A stretch of DNA of 64,000 bases from Pacificibacter marinus (lineage in GTDB: Bacteria; Pseudomonadota; Alphaproteobacteria; Rhodobacterales; Rhodobacteraceae), in assembly GCF_018860505.1 (NCBI RefSeq), contig NZ_JAHKPU010000032.1, positions 1 to 64,000 of the forward strand, given 5' to 3'. A program made the translations under genes and the position numbers. Numbering within the stretch: position 1 is the first letter of the stretch; each line of letters begins with the position of its first letter. The notes below the pieces were generated by a model that was given only the letters and a program-made list of their open reading frames with translations, did no database searches and had not been told where the DNA came from. Of the stretch, positions 16,404 to 26,286 are shown one piece after another.

Positions 16404-17321
16404 TCAAGCGCCCAAAAGCACTGGTTCAGGGAGAGAATTAAGGTGGCAACACGCACTGAGAGTGTTAACCAAGAGACAGGCGATGGTCATCGGGCCGACG
16501 CCACCAGGCACTGGTGTGATCGCGCCCGCGACCTCTTTGGCCGCATCGAAATCGACATCGCCCACAAGTTTGGTTTTGACGGTGCCATCGTCTTTCACGC
16601 CATTTTCAGGCGCAGGCACACGGTTGATACCCACATCAATCACGGTGGCACCGGGTTTAATCCAATCGGCCTTCACCAGTCCAGGCACCCCTGCTGCGAC
16701 AACAATAATGTCGGACATCCGTGCCAGTTCGGGAATATTGGTCGAGGATTTATGCGTGACAATCACCGTACAATCCGCGTTCAACAGCAGGCGCCCCATG
16801 GGTTTACCAACGATGTTGGAATGACCGATAACAAGCGCGGTTATGCCCCGAAGATCAGGATAAATCTGCGCCAACATCATCATGCAGCCACGCGGCGTAC
16901 AAGGCACGATGGCGTCCTGACCCGTGCCGACCATGCCGACATTGGTGGTGTGAAACCCGTCCACGTCTTTATGCGGATCAATCGCGTTGATCACGAGCTT
17001 GCTGTCCAGATGCACTGGCAGTGGCAATTGTACCAAAATGCCATGCACCTCAGGATCGGTGTTGAGCCGTTCAATCAGGCTCATCAGTTCTTTTTCCGAG
17101 GTGTCGGCAGACAGGCGAAATTCAAAGGAATTCATGCCTGCCTCAATGGTTTGTTTGCCTTTGGAGCGCACATAGACCTCAGAGGCCGGATCGTTGCCAA
17201 CAAGGACAACGGCCAAGCCGGGAATGATCCCGTGCTCGGCTTTAAGCTGTGCAACGGCATTTTTTACAGTCCCACGCACCGTTGATGCGAGAGCCTTGCC
17301 GTCGATGAGCTGCGCTGTCAT
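16404..17321 (-). CDS. folD: Methylene-THF dehydrogenase/methenyl-THF cyclohydrolase
   Basis: Bifunctional enzyme interconverting 5,10-methylene-THF and 10-formyl-THF with NADP. It has the [14 protein letters not shown] block with the catalytic Lys, [11 protein letters not shown], and the nucleotide-binding [14 protein letters not shown]. 305 residues is slightly longer than E. coli FolD. The start ATG overlaps the etfA stop (ATGA). Placement between ETF and PurU shows a dedicated copy for oxidising methylene-THF; another folD elsewhere in the genome is possible. Confidence 0.95.
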   Translation of the reverse strand: MTAQLIDGKALASTVRGTVKNAVAQLKAEHGIIPGLAVVLVGNDPASEVYVRSKGKQTIEAGMNSFEFRLSADTSEKELMSLIERLNTDPEVHGILVQLPLPVHLDSKLVINAIDPHKDVDGFHTTNVGMVGTGQDAIVPCTPRGCMMMLAQIYPDLRGITALVIGHSNIVGKPMGRLLLNADCTVIVTHKSSTNIPELARMSDIIVVAAGVPGLVKADWIKPGATVIDVGINRVPAPENGVKDDGTVKTKLVGDVDFDAAKEVAGAITPVPGGVGPMTIACLLVNTLSACCHLNSLPEPVLLGA

Positions 17322-18241
17322 TTGAGTTGCTCCGTCAAAGCAGGAACCGCGTCAAACAGGTCTGCGACCAAGCCGTAATCGGCCACTTGGAAGATCGGCG
17401 CCTCTGAATCGCTGTTGATTGCGACGATCACTTTGGAATCTTTCATGCCAGCCAAGTGTTGGATCGCACCTGAAATACCACAAGCGATGTACAGATCTGG
17501 GGCGACAACTTTACCCGTTTGCCCGACCTGCATGTCATTGGCGGCAAAGCCACTGTCAACCGCCGCACGCGAGGCGCCAACGGCACCGCCAAGTGTATCA
17601 GCCAGCGCAGAAATGATTGCAAAGCTTTCTTCCGAGCCAACGCCACGGCCACCTGAGACAACAACACCGGCAGATGTCAGTTCAGGGCGATCGCTGGTCA
17701 CAACACGGTCTTCGACCCAACGCGAGCTGTCTACAGCCTCTGCCGCATCGATAACCTCTATGGACGCTGCGCCGCCATCCGCCACTGCGTCAAAGCCAGC
17801 GGTACGAATAGTCATCACTTTGATCGCGTCAGTAGAGGTCACAGTTTGGATCGCATTGCCCGCATAAATAGGACGTTGGAACGTATCCGCGCTGTCCACG
17901 GCAATCACATCAGTGATCACCATCACGTCGAGCAAAGCGGCCAAACGCGGAAAGCTTGCTTTGGCTGATGTGGTCGCGGGGGCTGCGATATGGGTGTAAT
18001 TTGGAGCAAGGGATTGCAGCAATTTGGCGTATGCTTCTGGCATTTGGTGGCCGTAGTCAGCCCCTTCGACGTGAAGCACTTTGTCCACGCCCGCCAATGC
18101 GGCAAGTGGGGCCGGATCAACCCCCTCGCCTGCGGCCAAAATGGTGACCGGACCAAGCGAGGACACAGCCGCCAGCGCTTTGGATGTTGCATCAATAGAT
18201 ATTTGCGAGCCGGAGATTTCGGCGACGAGAAGAACGGACAT
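17318..18241 (-). CDS. etfA: Electron transfer flavoprotein alpha subunit
   Basis: 307 residues. The C-terminal FAD-binding domain shows [36 protein letters not shown] and [20 protein letters not shown], all hallmarks of EtfA. It pairs with EtfB to carry electrons from dehydrogenases to ETF-QO. The start overlaps the etfB stop by one base (TAATG), so translation is coupled. Confidence 0.95.
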   Translation of the reverse strand: MSVLLVAEISGSQISIDATSKALAAVSSLGPVTILAAGEGVDPAPLAALAGVDKVLHVEGADYGHQMPEAYAKLLQSLAPNYTHIAAPATTSAKASFPRLAALLDVMVITDVIAVDSADTFQRPIYAGNAIQTVTSTDAIKVMTIRTAGFDAVADGGAASIEVIDAAEAVDSSRWVEDRVVTSDRPELTSAGVVVSGGRGVGSEESFAIISALADTLGGAVGASRAAVDSGFAANDMQVGQTGKVVAPDLYIACGISGAIQHLAGMKDSKVIVAINSDSEAPIFQVADYGLVADLFDAVPALTEQLK

Positions 18242-18999
18242 TATACCACTCCTGCTTCTTTAAGTTTGGCCTTGAGTTCTTCAACAGAACCAACGATTTC
18301 ACCTGCCGCGCGTGCAGCGGGTTCGACAGTTTTCACAACGGTCAAACGCGGTGTAATGTCCACGCCGTACTCCGCGGCGGTGGTCGCTGCGAGTGATTTT
18401 TTCTTGGCCTTCATGATGTTCGGCAGTGACGCATAGCGTGGCTCGTTGAGACGCAAATCGCAGGTTACAATCGCTGGCATGTTCACATCGACAACTTGCA
18501 AACCACCATCAACTTCGCGCGTCACACGCGCCACGCCATCGGTGATTTCCAGCGCAGAGGCAGAGGTCGCCTGCCCCCAACCGAGCAAGGCACCAAGCAT
18601 CTGACCGGTTGCGTTCATGTCATTGTCGATCGCTTGCTTGCCCGCCAAAATCAAATCAGGAGTCTCGGCCTCAGCAACTTTTGCCAAAAGCTTGGCAACG
18701 GCCAAAGGTTCGATATCTGTGTGCACATCGTCTGCCGCTTCGATCAAAATTGCGCGGTCTGCCCCCATGGCCAGCGCAGTGCGCAGCACGTCTTCGGATT
18801 TTTTCACGCCAATGGTGACCACAACAACTTCCGAAGCCACGCCTTTTTCTTTCAGACGAATGGCTTCTTCCACTGCGATCTCATCGAACGGGTTGATCGA
18901 CATCTTTACGTTGGCAAGCTCAACACTGCTTTCATCTGCCTTCACGCGGACTTTCACATTGTAGTCAATGACGCGTTTGACCGGCACTAAAATTTTCAT
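18241..18999 (-). CDS. etfB: Electron transfer flavoprotein beta subunit
   Basis: 252 residues, starting [23 protein letters not shown] 18999 has AAGGAGCG about 6 nt upstream, so I prefer it to the in-frame codon at 19038. The AMP-binding family blocks are [37 protein letters not shown] and ETF-beta signature [20 protein letters not shown]. It is the first gene of a five-gene run. A promoter is expected in the 211-bp gap before it; no clear -35/-10 is visible. Confidence 0.95.
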   Translation of the reverse strand: MKILVPVKRVIDYNVKVRVKADESSVELANVKMSINPFDEIAVEEAIRLKEKGVASEVVVVTIGVKKSEDVLRTALAMGADRAILIEAADDVHTDIEPLAVAKLLAKVAEAETPDLILAGKQAIDNDMNATGQMLGALLGWGQATSASALEITDGVARVTREVDGGLQVVDVNMPAIVTCDLRLNEPRYASLPNIMKAKKKSLAATTAAEYGVDITPRLTVVKTVEPAARAAGEIVGSVEELKAKLKEAGVV

Positions 19000-19209
19000 C
19001 ACATCGCTCCTTGGGAGATTAAGGGAGATTAAGTTCATTCAAAATGCGCCTGAAGCGCGAAATTATCGCATAGATAGACCAGAGCCAGCCGTGACGATTG
19101 AATGCTTGTCGCGGCTGGTTCGACCCGCGATGCACAAGGGGGGCGTGCACCGCAGATCAACTGGTTCAGCCTTTGAGGACCAGCACAAGGCCGGTCACTC
19201 GTTTGCTAT

Positions 19210-21645
19210 TTAGCCCCGCATGAGTGCGTAGGATGGATCGTAGGGGGACATTTCAATCACTTCCGCGCCAACCATATCGCCCAACAAATCGAGCTCCATC
19301 TTGGTGCCCACAGCTGCCAGCTCTGGCTTAACGAACGCATAAGCAAGGTTCATGCCCACACGGTGGCCATAATCGCCAGATGTGATCGTGCCGACCACTT
19401 TTCCGTCCAGCATCAAAGACGCGCCACCATGTGCGGGTGCATGGGTTGCATCGATTTTGAAACAGGCAAGCTTGGCTTGAACACCAGCTTCTTGGCGTTT
19501 GACCAAAGCCTCTTTACCGATGAAGTCGACTTTTTCCATTTTGATAAAACGATCCAAGGATGTCTCGAATGGGTCAAATTCGGTCAGCAAATCAGCTTTC
19601 CAGTGCATAAAGCCTTTTTCCATCCGCATGGAGTCAACCGCACGGGCTCCAAACAGACCAAGACCGTGCTCTTTACCTGCGGCGCGCAGGGCGAGGTACA
19701 CAGCGTAAAGCGATGCGTTTGGTACATGGATCTCATAGGCCAATTCGCCAGAGAAGCTAACGCCAAGGACAGTCACAGGTGAGAAGCCGATGAACGCTTC
19801 GCGCACTGACAACCATTTAAAGCCTTCTTTAGACCAGTCGCCGCGGCTTGTGGCTTCAAGCACTTTACGCGCTTTTGGTCCAGCCAAGACAAGAATAGTC
19901 TGATCATTTGTCAGGCTCTTGATTTGAACGTCCTCGTCCGCATTCAAGTGCTTTTGCAACCAATCCATATCGTGGAATTCAGCAGCCGCAGCAGACCCGA
20001 ACCAAGCACGCTCTGGCCCGCGATCACTTGCTGGAATATTCGCAATTGTCGCTTCGCCTTTGACCATACCGTGGTGGTTGAGCATGTAACCCAAGCCAAC
20101 GCGGCCGTCTTTTTTGGTGACGTTGCCACAGAACATGCGGTCCAAGAACGCGTGACGATCCGCGCCAGTGATCTCGAAGCGGTTGAAACCGTTGACTTCA
20201 CACAGACCAACGTTTTCTTGCACGTTTTTCACTTCAGCGGCAACGATGTCGAAAGTCTCGTCGAACAGGAAGTTCAAAGACGGGTGGAAATCAGACGTTG
20301 GCTTGATGTAATCCATACGCTCCCAGCCGTTCACAACAGTGAATTCAGCGCCTTCAGCGGCCAATATTGGCGTCAAAGGAGTTGTTTTCGCTGGGCGACC
20401 TGCGGGGCGGTGTTCATGTGGGAAATGGAACCGGAATTCATTTTGGTAATCTTCGATCGCTTTCAGGGCGGTCAATTCAACATTGGTGTGACCTGTGAAA
20501 CGACGTGGATCGATGCACCATGTGTCAAATTCTGCTTCGCCGTGAACGATTTGTTGTGCAAGCATCAACCCGTGACCACCGCCTTCACCAAGGCCTGCAC
20601 GCAGACCGATGATACAGAAGGCGTTGCGTTTGCCAGGAATAGGTCCAACAAGCGGCGCGCCATCGATTGTGTAGGTAATTGGACCGTTCACAATCGCACG
20701 GATTCCGGTTTCTTCCAAAGCTGGCATACGTTCAAACGCACCGGCCAGAACATCCATAACGCGGTCCAGATCGTCTGGGCAAAGCGCGTTGACAAAATTC
20801 GGGTCGATGCCGTCCATGCCCCATGTTTTACAATCTTGCTCATAGAACCCAACCAAAAGGCCGTTCTTTTCTTGGCGGCAATAGTAATCTGAGATCGGAC
20901 AACGCAAAAGCGGCATGCGCTTGTCTGATTCCACGATCGCAGGAATGTCTTCGGTTAAGAAATACTGGTGCTCCATAGAGGCAACAGGGTGGTGAACACC
21001 CATCATCGCACCCACTTCGTTCACGCGGTAGCCACAGGCGTTGACCACGATTTCACAATCGATATCGCCGTGTTCGGTGTGCACTGTCCATGTGTCGTCT
21101 TTATGCTGGGTCAGGCCAGTCACAGGTGTGTTACGATAGACTTCGGCGCCGGCTTTGCGGGCACGACGTGCAAGCGCTTGGCACAATTGCGCTGGGTCGA
21201 TGTCGCCATCAGAGCCATCCCAAAGGCCGCCGAGTAGGTTATCAGTAGAAATCAACGGGTGGCGACGCGCACATTCTTCTGCGTCGAGGACTTCGAAATC
21301 AACGCCCATGCCGCGCGCCATAGACGCGAAGTGGCGGTAGCCCTGCATTTGCTCTTCAGTATTGGCCAAGCGGATACCGCCGTCACCGTGGTGATACCCA
21401 ACGGGATAATCGGCGTCTGCTGCCAGTTCTTTGTACAGTTTGATAGAATGGCTTTTCAAACCAACCATCGTCTGGTTACCACCAAAGTTGGTGACTTGCG
21501 CCGCAGAGTGCCATGTTGTGCCCGATGTCAGCTCATTACGTTCGACCAAAACAACATCGGTCCAACCTTCTTGTGTGAGGTGGTACAGCGTGGAACAGCC
21601 AGCAATGCCCCCACCAATAACAACAACGCGTGTTTGAGTTTTCAT
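19210..21645 (-). CDS. Dimethylglycine/sarcosine dehydrogenase-like FAD-GcvT fusion enzyme
   Basis: About 811 residues with two domains. The N-terminal half is a DAO-type flavin oxidoreductase (VVVIGGGIAGCSTLYHLTQE). Its SGTTWHSAAQV block contains the His that carries covalent FAD in dimethylglycine and sarcosine dehydrogenases. The C-terminal half (about 430-811) is a GcvT-type folate-binding domain (YEIHVPNASLYAVYLALRAA). Such enzymes oxidise N-methyl groups and give 5,10-methylene-THF, with electrons going to ETF. I start it at ATG 21645 (MKTQTRVVV), after GTGAGAT. It lies just upstream of etfB on the same strand. The substrate (dimethylglycine, sarcosine or another N-methyl compound) is not fixed. 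Confidence 0.85.
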   Translation of the reverse strand: MKTQTRVVVIGGGIAGCSTLYHLTQEGWTDVVLVERNELTSGTTWHSAAQVTNFGGNQTMVGLKSHSIKLYKELAADADYPVGYHHGDGGIRLANTEEQMQGYRHFASMARGMGVDFEVLDAEECARRHPLISTDNLLGGLWDGSDGDIDPAQLCQALARRARKAGAEVYRNTPVTGLTQHKDDTWTVHTEHGDIDCEIVVNACGYRVNEVGAMMGVHHPVASMEHQYFLTEDIPAIVESDKRMPLLRCPISDYYCRQEKNGLLVGFYEQDCKTWGMDGIDPNFVNALCPDDLDRVMDVLAGAFERMPALEETGIRAIVNGPITYTIDGAPLVGPIPGKRNAFCIIGLRAGLGEGGGHGLMLAQQIVHGEAEFDTWCIDPRRFTGHTNVELTALKAIEDYQNEFRFHFPHEHRPAGRPAKTTPLTPILAAEGAEFTVVNGWERMDYIKPTSDFHPSLNFLFDETFDIVAAEVKNVQENVGLCEVNGFNRFEITGADRHAFLDRMFCGNVTKKDGRVGLGYMLNHHGMVKGEATIANIPASDRGPERAWFGSAAAAEFHDMDWLQKHLNADEDVQIKSLTNDQTILVLAGPKARKVLEATSRGDWSKEGFKWLSVREAFIGFSPVTVLGVSFSGELAYEIHVPNASLYAVYLALRAAGKEHGLGLFGARAVDSMRMEKGFMHWKADLLTEFDPFETSLDRFIKMEKVDFIGKEALVKRQEAGVQAKLACFKIDATHAPAHGGASLMLDGKVVGTITSGDYGHRVGMNLAYAFVKPELAAVGTKMELDLLGDMVGAEVIEMSPYDPSYALMRG

Positions 21646-21985
21646 ATCGATCTCACTTTTAAAATATGGATTTGTATCTTCTAAACCTGAGCGAACAGTC
21701 ACCGTCAATCGTTCAAATTTAAGTTCACAAAAACAGAACGACCCACTAAAAAATACAGAACAAATCTTACTGGAGACACTGATGAAAAACCCATCAAAAA
21801 CATCAAAAACATCAAAATACGTGGTTTTTATTCATGAAATAAGGGTTTTCAACTTAAAATAGCCTATAACGTAGCGCACATTTTTTTAGCAACTTAAAAA
21901 CCTAAGGAATATATACGGTTCACAAAAAACCACTCCAAAGCTGTATTCAAATTGATTCTGAACAGGCCAAAGGCTATGATGCAGC
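21646..21985. promoter_or_regulatory. Divergent promoter region with CATCAAAAA repeats
   Basis: A 340-bp AT-rich region separates the dehydrogenase (minus) from the LysR gene (plus). At 21792-21818 there are three tandem copies of CATCAAAAA(C). LysR proteins often control the divergent neighbour, so operator sites are likely here; the repeat is too simple to be called one. Confidence 0.4.
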
Positions 21986-22996
21986 ATGATAGATACTCTC
22001 ACCACATCCGCCATACTCAATGACTTTCCCGACCGGCTGACCATACGGGGCTTACGAGTCTTTATTGCGCTGGAAGACACCAAATCCGTTGCGGAAGCGG
22101 CAAAGGCCTTGGGGTTGAGCAAGTCCAATGTTTCGCAACAAATCACCACGATGGAACAAAACCTTGGCACGCTCTTGTTTGATCGAAAGCAAAAGCCGAT
22201 TTCGCTAACCCCTGCGGGTCAAGTTCTCAGTCTGCACGCCCACCGCGTGGTGGCGATGCTCTTAGCGGCAGAAGCCTCGCTTGGGGAATTCACCGTTGCA
22301 AATCTACCCGTGTTGAACTGTGCGATCATCGATGACTTGGATGCCTCCCTGACACCGGTGATGGCCACATCGCTGCAAACGCAACTGCCACGCAGTTTCA
22401 TCAACACCTTTTCTGGCCGATCTGATCACGTGACGGCCCGTTTGGAGTCGCGCGAAGCGGACATCGCGGTGACAGCCACCATTCCTACCAATACGCTTAA
22501 ATTTCAAGTGCAACAATTGTACCGCGAACAATTCGTCTTGGTGACAGCGCGGGGCACCTATCATCCCACGAATGAATGGCGCAGCGCTCTGCGCGCTATG
22601 CCATGGGTGCAATATTCCGAAGCTATGCCGATGGGGCAATTGGTTGCAACGCATCTCAAACGTCTAGGCTTTGATGCGCCCCGACGGTTTTCCTTTGAAA
22701 CAAGTCGTTCGGTTATCGCCACTGTCGCCCGCACTGGTGGCTGGACATTAGCCACCCCCTTGAGCATTTTGGATGCCAGTCGATTTCGAGACTTGGTGGA
22801 TATCCATCCCCTGCCCTTTGCCAATATTTCGCGCCAAATCTATTTGATCAATCGTATGAATGAATTGGGCGCTTTGCCCGAAGTCTTGGCCAAACAGCTG
22901 CGCGATTTTCTGCAAAATGAACTGTTCCCTGAATTTAGCAAGACAGCTGCGAATGTGTCACAAACGCTCGATGTGTTCAGCGAGACCGTGATCTGA
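21986..22996 (+). CDS. LysR-family transcriptional regulator
   Basis: 336 residues. The N-terminal winged helix-turn-helix lies at about 18-78 (LRVFIALEDTKSVAEAAKAL, SKSNVSQQITTMEQNLGTLL), slightly shifted by an N-terminal extension. The remainder is a periplasmic-binding-protein-like effector domain. It is divergent from the N-methyl dehydrogenase gene and is its most likely regulator. The effector is unknown. Confidence 0.88.
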   Translation: MIDTLTTSAILNDFPDRLTIRGLRVFIALEDTKSVAEAAKALGLSKSNVSQQITTMEQNLGTLLFDRKQKPISLTPAGQVLSLHAHRVVAMLLAAEASLGEFTVANLPVLNCAIIDDLDASLTPVMATSLQTQLPRSFINTFSGRSDHVTARLESREADIAVTATIPTNTLKFQVQQLYREQFVLVTARGTYHPTNEWRSALRAMPWVQYSEAMPMGQLVATHLKRLGFDAPRRFSFETSRSVIATVARTGGWTLATPLSILDASRFRDLVDIHPLPFANISRQIYLINRMNELGALPEVLAKQLRDFLQNELFPEFSKTAANVSQTLDVFSETVI

Positions 22997-23029
22997 ATGC
23001 GGCGCTCAAGTAAACCTATCCTTAGACCT

Positions 23030-23072
23030 AAAAAACCACCGTTCGCGTCATGCAAACGGTGGTTTTATTTTT
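23030..23072. terminator. Bidirectional terminator between LysR gene and tauC
   Basis: The arms AAAACCACCGTT and AAACGGTGGTTTT flank a loop of about 9 nt, with A-run on the left and TTTATTTTT on the right. Confidence 0.85.
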
Positions 23073-23090
23073 AACAAGATCGAAAAGATC

Positions 23091-24353
23091 TTAGCTGCGG
23101 CCTTTCCATGGCACCAACCAGTTTTCGGCTTTGCGCATCAAAATATCGATGCCGAAACCGATCAAACCAATCACAATAATCCCCATCAACACGATGTCAG
23201 TGGATTGGAACTTGGACGCAGTGACGATCATTTTGCCGATGCCTTTTTCGGCAGCAACCAATTCAGCGGCCACAACTGTGCCCCAGCAAACGCCCATAGC
23301 AACGCGCGCACCGGTAAAGATTTCCGGCAGTGAGTTTGGCACGACAACATGGCGCAAGATTTGCCATTTGTTGGCCCCCAAAGAATAAGCGGCCTGCACT
23401 TTGGTGATATTGACCCCAGATACGCCAGCACGGGCGGCGATGATCATCACCCAAAGAGCGGCAAGGAACAGCAGAACAATCTTACCTTGTTCGCCAATAC
23501 CGAACCAAATAATCACAAGCGGGATCAAAGCAAGCGGCGGAACCGGACGCATGAACTCGACGATGGGATCAAACCAACCGCGCGCCCAGCCGGACAAGCC
23601 CATAGCGTAACCAAGCGGAATTCCCACAAGCGAACCAAGCACAAAGCCAGCAACAACTCGCCACAACGACCAACCTATGTGTGAAAACAAGGATACATTT
23701 TGATAGCCTTCTGTGGCGATTTCATAGAAGCGAGCGGCCACGGATTCTGGTGCTGGAAGCCAAATGGGCTCCATCTGCCAGCCAGCATTGGGTGAAAAAT
23801 TCAGCGACCCTTTGGCTGTCATCGTGACAACACCATTTGGCACTTTGACTGTATCACCAGGGGTGATCGCTTTGCCTTCGATGGCCGTGATCTTTGCATC
23901 GTCGCCGTCATTGGCCTGTGCGCGGATCAAAACAGACCGCCATGCGGCCACTGTAGCTGCATCGTTTTGTGCAAACCCTGTTGATGCGTCCACCTCAGGC
24001 GCGTCCACATCAGCGCCGGCTTGATGTACCAAAACATCGACTATGGCGTCAGCCGTGTCACCGCTTGGGCTTGTGGAAGTGTAGGTAAAGCTGGTGTCGC
24101 CCATAAAGGGGCCAGGCATGTGGATCGGAACCAATTTGGACCCTGTAAACGCCCCCCAAACCAAGAATACGGCGATAACAGAGATGATTGATGCGACACG
24201 ATCCGCAGTGACGGCACTTTCATCACCGAAAGTGACCGTTTTCAAAGACGTGTAATCCGTGGCTTTTCCCAAAGCCGCGCGGATCACCTTGGCTAAGAAA
24301 AACGCGCCTATGAACAAGCCAGCATAAATTGCGAGTACGATTAAACCAGACAT
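23091..24353 (-). CDS. tauC: Taurine ABC transporter permease, with long N-terminal extension
   Basis: About 420 residues, against roughly 270 for E. coli TauC. The C-terminal 200 residues are a standard permease domain of the nitrate/sulfonate/taurine type, with the EAA-like loop AAYSLGANKWQILRHVVVPN. Before it come two extra membrane segments (about 4-25 and 48-68) and a soluble region of about 150 residues rich in Asp, Ala and Thr. I start it at ATG 24353, 2 nt after the tauB stop. Similar long TauC proteins occur in this bacterial group as far as I recall; the role of the extension is unknown. Confidence 0.85.
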   Translation of the reverse strand: MSGLIVLAIYAGLFIGAFFLAKVIRAALGKATDYTSLKTVTFGDESAVTADRVASIISVIAVFLVWGAFTGSKLVPIHMPGPFMGDTSFTYTSTSPSGDTADAIVDVLVHQAGADVDAPEVDASTGFAQNDAATVAAWRSVLIRAQANDGDDAKITAIEGKAITPGDTVKVPNGVVTMTAKGSLNFSPNAGWQMEPIWLPAPESVAARFYEIATEGYQNVSLFSHIGWSLWRVVAGFVLGSLVGIPLGYAMGLSGWARGWFDPIVEFMRPVPPLALIPLVIIWFGIGEQGKIVLLFLAALWVMIIAARAGVSGVNITKVQAAYSLGANKWQILRHVVVPNSLPEIFTGARVAMGVCWGTVVAAELVAAEKGIGKMIVTASKFQSTDIVLMGIIVIGLIGFGIDILMRKAENWLVPWKGRS

Positions 24354-24355
24354 AG

Positions 24356-25156
24356 CTATTCGTCTCCCCCGCCCATAATTTCTTCTTCCATTTCCCAAAT
24401 CATTTCGAGAATTTCCTTTTTGGTCTCGCCGAAGGCAGGGTCTTCTTTGACCACACGCAAATCAGCGCCAACTGCCCGTTCTGCAAACGGAAGACGGTAT
24501 TCTTTAAAGATGCGCCCTGGCCGTGGCGCCATCACCAAGAGGCGTTCGCCCAACAGCAGCGCTTCATCAACCGAGTGGGTGATCAAGATAATGGTTTTTC
24601 CGGTCTTCTTCCAAAGATCCAAAACCAAACCTTGCATTTTTTCGCGGGTCAAAGCGTCCAGTGCGCCCAGCGGTTCGTCCATCAAGATCACGTCGGGATC
24701 GTTGGCCAAACACCGCGCCAGTGCAACGCGTTGCTGCATGCCACCCGACAGTTCATAAACAGCTTTGTCTTTGAAATCGCGCAACCCCACGGTATCCAGC
24801 AGGTTTTCAACGGTCGTGTTACGTTCCGTTTCGGGCATATTTTTCATACGCGGGCCGAATTCAACGTTTTCGCGCACACTCATCCATTCAAACAATGCGC
24901 CTTGCTGAAACACCATGCCACGCTCTGCACTGGGTCCCGTGACTGTCTCGCCACCCAATGTGACGACGCCGTCAGTTGCTGCAAGAAACCCCGCTAAGAT
25001 ATTCAAAAGGGTTGATTTTCCGCAACCCGACGGGCCTAGAACCGAAAGCAGCTCCCCCTTTTCCAAATTTAGGGAAACGTTTTGTAAAGCTTGCACATGA
25101 GAGCCATCCGGCAACTCGAAACGCATGGAGATATCATTAATTTCTAGAGCACCCAC
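24356..25156 (-). CDS. tauB: Taurine ABC transporter ATP-binding protein
   Basis: ABC ATPase of the nitrate/sulfonate/taurine type. It shows Walker A GPSGCGKST, the Q-loop (GMVFQQGALFEWMSV), the signature LSGGMQQRVALARCL and Walker B DVILMDEPLGALD. GTG 25156 has GAGGAG 6 nt upstream and is my preferred start; ATG 25174 is the alternative. It sits between tauA and tauC. Confidence 0.92.
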   Translation of the reverse strand: MGALEINDISMRFELPDGSHVQALQNVSLNLEKGELLSVLGPSGCGKSTLLNILAGFLAATDGVVTLGGETVTGPSAERGMVFQQGALFEWMSVRENVEFGPRMKNMPETERNTTVENLLDTVGLRDFKDKAVYELSGGMQQRVALARCLANDPDVILMDEPLGALDALTREKMQGLVLDLWKKTGKTIILITHSVDEALLLGERLLVMAPRPGRIFKEYRLPFAERAVGADLRVVKEDPAFGETKKEILEMIWEMEEEIMGGGDE

Positions 25157-25194
25157 AAGGTTCTCCTCTTTCATACTCTTTTTCGGGACATATC

Positions 25195-25226
25195 AAAAAA
25201 TGCGCAGGACGATTGCCCCGCGCATT
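25195..25226 (-). terminator. Hairpin with T-run between tauA and tauB
   Basis: On the minus strand AATGCGC pairs with GCGCATT and is followed by TTTTT. It lies 10 nt after the tauA stop. Partial termination here would give more binding protein than transporter, as in many ABC operons. Confidence 0.7.
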
Positions 25227-25236
25227 GAGTATGCAA

Positions 25237-26241
25237 TTACTTGATCGCAGCAAGTGGACCAGTGGACACTGTATCATCGTAGCTCTCGAGCGCTGATGGA
25301 ATGGATTCAGCTTCAACGAACACGTCAGCAACGCCTTTCATGTAGGCTTGCGCCGCGCCACCAAGCCATTTTTCAGACAACTGATCTTCAACGGATGGGA
25401 AGTTAAATGTGGCCATAGAGGCCGCGGCTGCATCTTCATCCATGCCTGCTTCCACGGCCACTTTTGTCAACATATCAGCAGGTTGATCTGCCATCCAAGC
25501 CGCGTTGTATTCAGCAGTAACAGCCAAGAATTTGGACACAATTTCTTCATTTTCAACAACAAAATCAGATGGGCCTGATGTCACGTCAAAAACCAAGATA
25601 CCGATGTCTTCTTTTTCAGTGCCTGTTAGCAAAATGTTGCCATGTTCTTTCATGCGCGACAAAGCACCACCCCAACCACAGGCAAAATCAACAGAGCCTT
25701 GCGCCAAAGCCGCAGCACCATCTGTTGGCGCCATGTCGATGATTTCCAAAGATGCAAGGTCGACACCGAAGTGTTCCATTTGTTTCAAGAAACCGTAATG
25801 CGCGCCCGTGCCAAGCGGAACAGCCACTTTTTTACCCGCCAATTCATCGGCGCTGTCTTTGTCGATTTCAAGCTCAGCCGCAACCACACAGTTATCGTTT
25901 TCTGCGTAGCTCACTGCCACATCAAGCATTTGCAACGCTTGACCTGAAGATGTCGCAATAACGAAAGGAGGCACACCTTGGCTGACAGACAATTGTACAT
26001 CGCCAGAGGCCATAGCAGCAGACATTGCTGTGCCTGTGTCAAAGCTCACCCAGTTGACAGGCATGCCAAGCGCTTCGGCGTATTTTCCGTCAGCTTTGGC
26101 CGCAAGGAATGGCATTGGCCACTCAAGAAAATACCCAACAGTCAGTTCATCAACAGCAAATGCAGGTGTTGCAACGCCGAGTGCTGTCAAGGCCAGTGCA
26201 GATGAACCTGCAAGGGATTTAAGTGTTTTAGAAAAGATCAT
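25237..26241 (-). CDS. tauA: Taurine ABC transporter substrate-binding protein
   Basis: 334 residues with a signal peptide (MIFSKTLKSLAGSSALALTA, cut near AFA-VDELT). The mature part is an SsuA/TauA-type binding protein (GYFLEWPMPFLAAKADGKYA, FACGWGGALSRMKEHGN). ATG 26241 has GGAG 6 nt upstream. It collects taurine in the periplasm for TauBC. The gene comes 276 bp after tpa and may have its own promoter. Confidence 0.9.
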   Translation of the reverse strand: MIFSKTLKSLAGSSALALTALGVATPAFAVDELTVGYFLEWPMPFLAAKADGKYAEALGMPVNWVSFDTGTAMSAAMASGDVQLSVSQGVPPFVIATSSGQALQMLDVAVSYAENDNCVVAAELEIDKDSADELAGKKVAVPLGTGAHYGFLKQMEHFGVDLASLEIIDMAPTDGAAALAQGSVDFACGWGGALSRMKEHGNILLTGTEKEDIGILVFDVTSGPSDFVVENEEIVSKFLAVTAEYNAAWMADQPADMLTKVAVEAGMDEDAAAASMATFNFPSVEDQLSEKWLGGAAQAYMKGVADVFVEAESIPSALESYDDTVSTGPLAAIK

Positions 26242-26260
26242 TGATAGCTCCATATTGGTT

Positions 26261-26286
26261 TTTTGGCACATAGTTTTGGCACATAG
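26261..26286. repeat. Perfect tandem 13-bp repeat upstream of tauA
   Basis: TTTTGGCACATAG occurs twice without a gap, about 20 nt upstream of the tauA start codon. It may be a regulator site or part of the leader; nothing else marks it. Confidence 0.5.

Noticed and set aside
16212-17285. 357-codon plus-strand frame opposite folD and purU
   Set aside because: Both minus-strand genes are well conserved; the frame is a codon-bias shadow.
21646-21985. Glycine or SAM riboswitch upstream of the N-methyl dehydrogenase
   Set aside because: The leader is AT-rich with no recognisable conserved riboswitch core.
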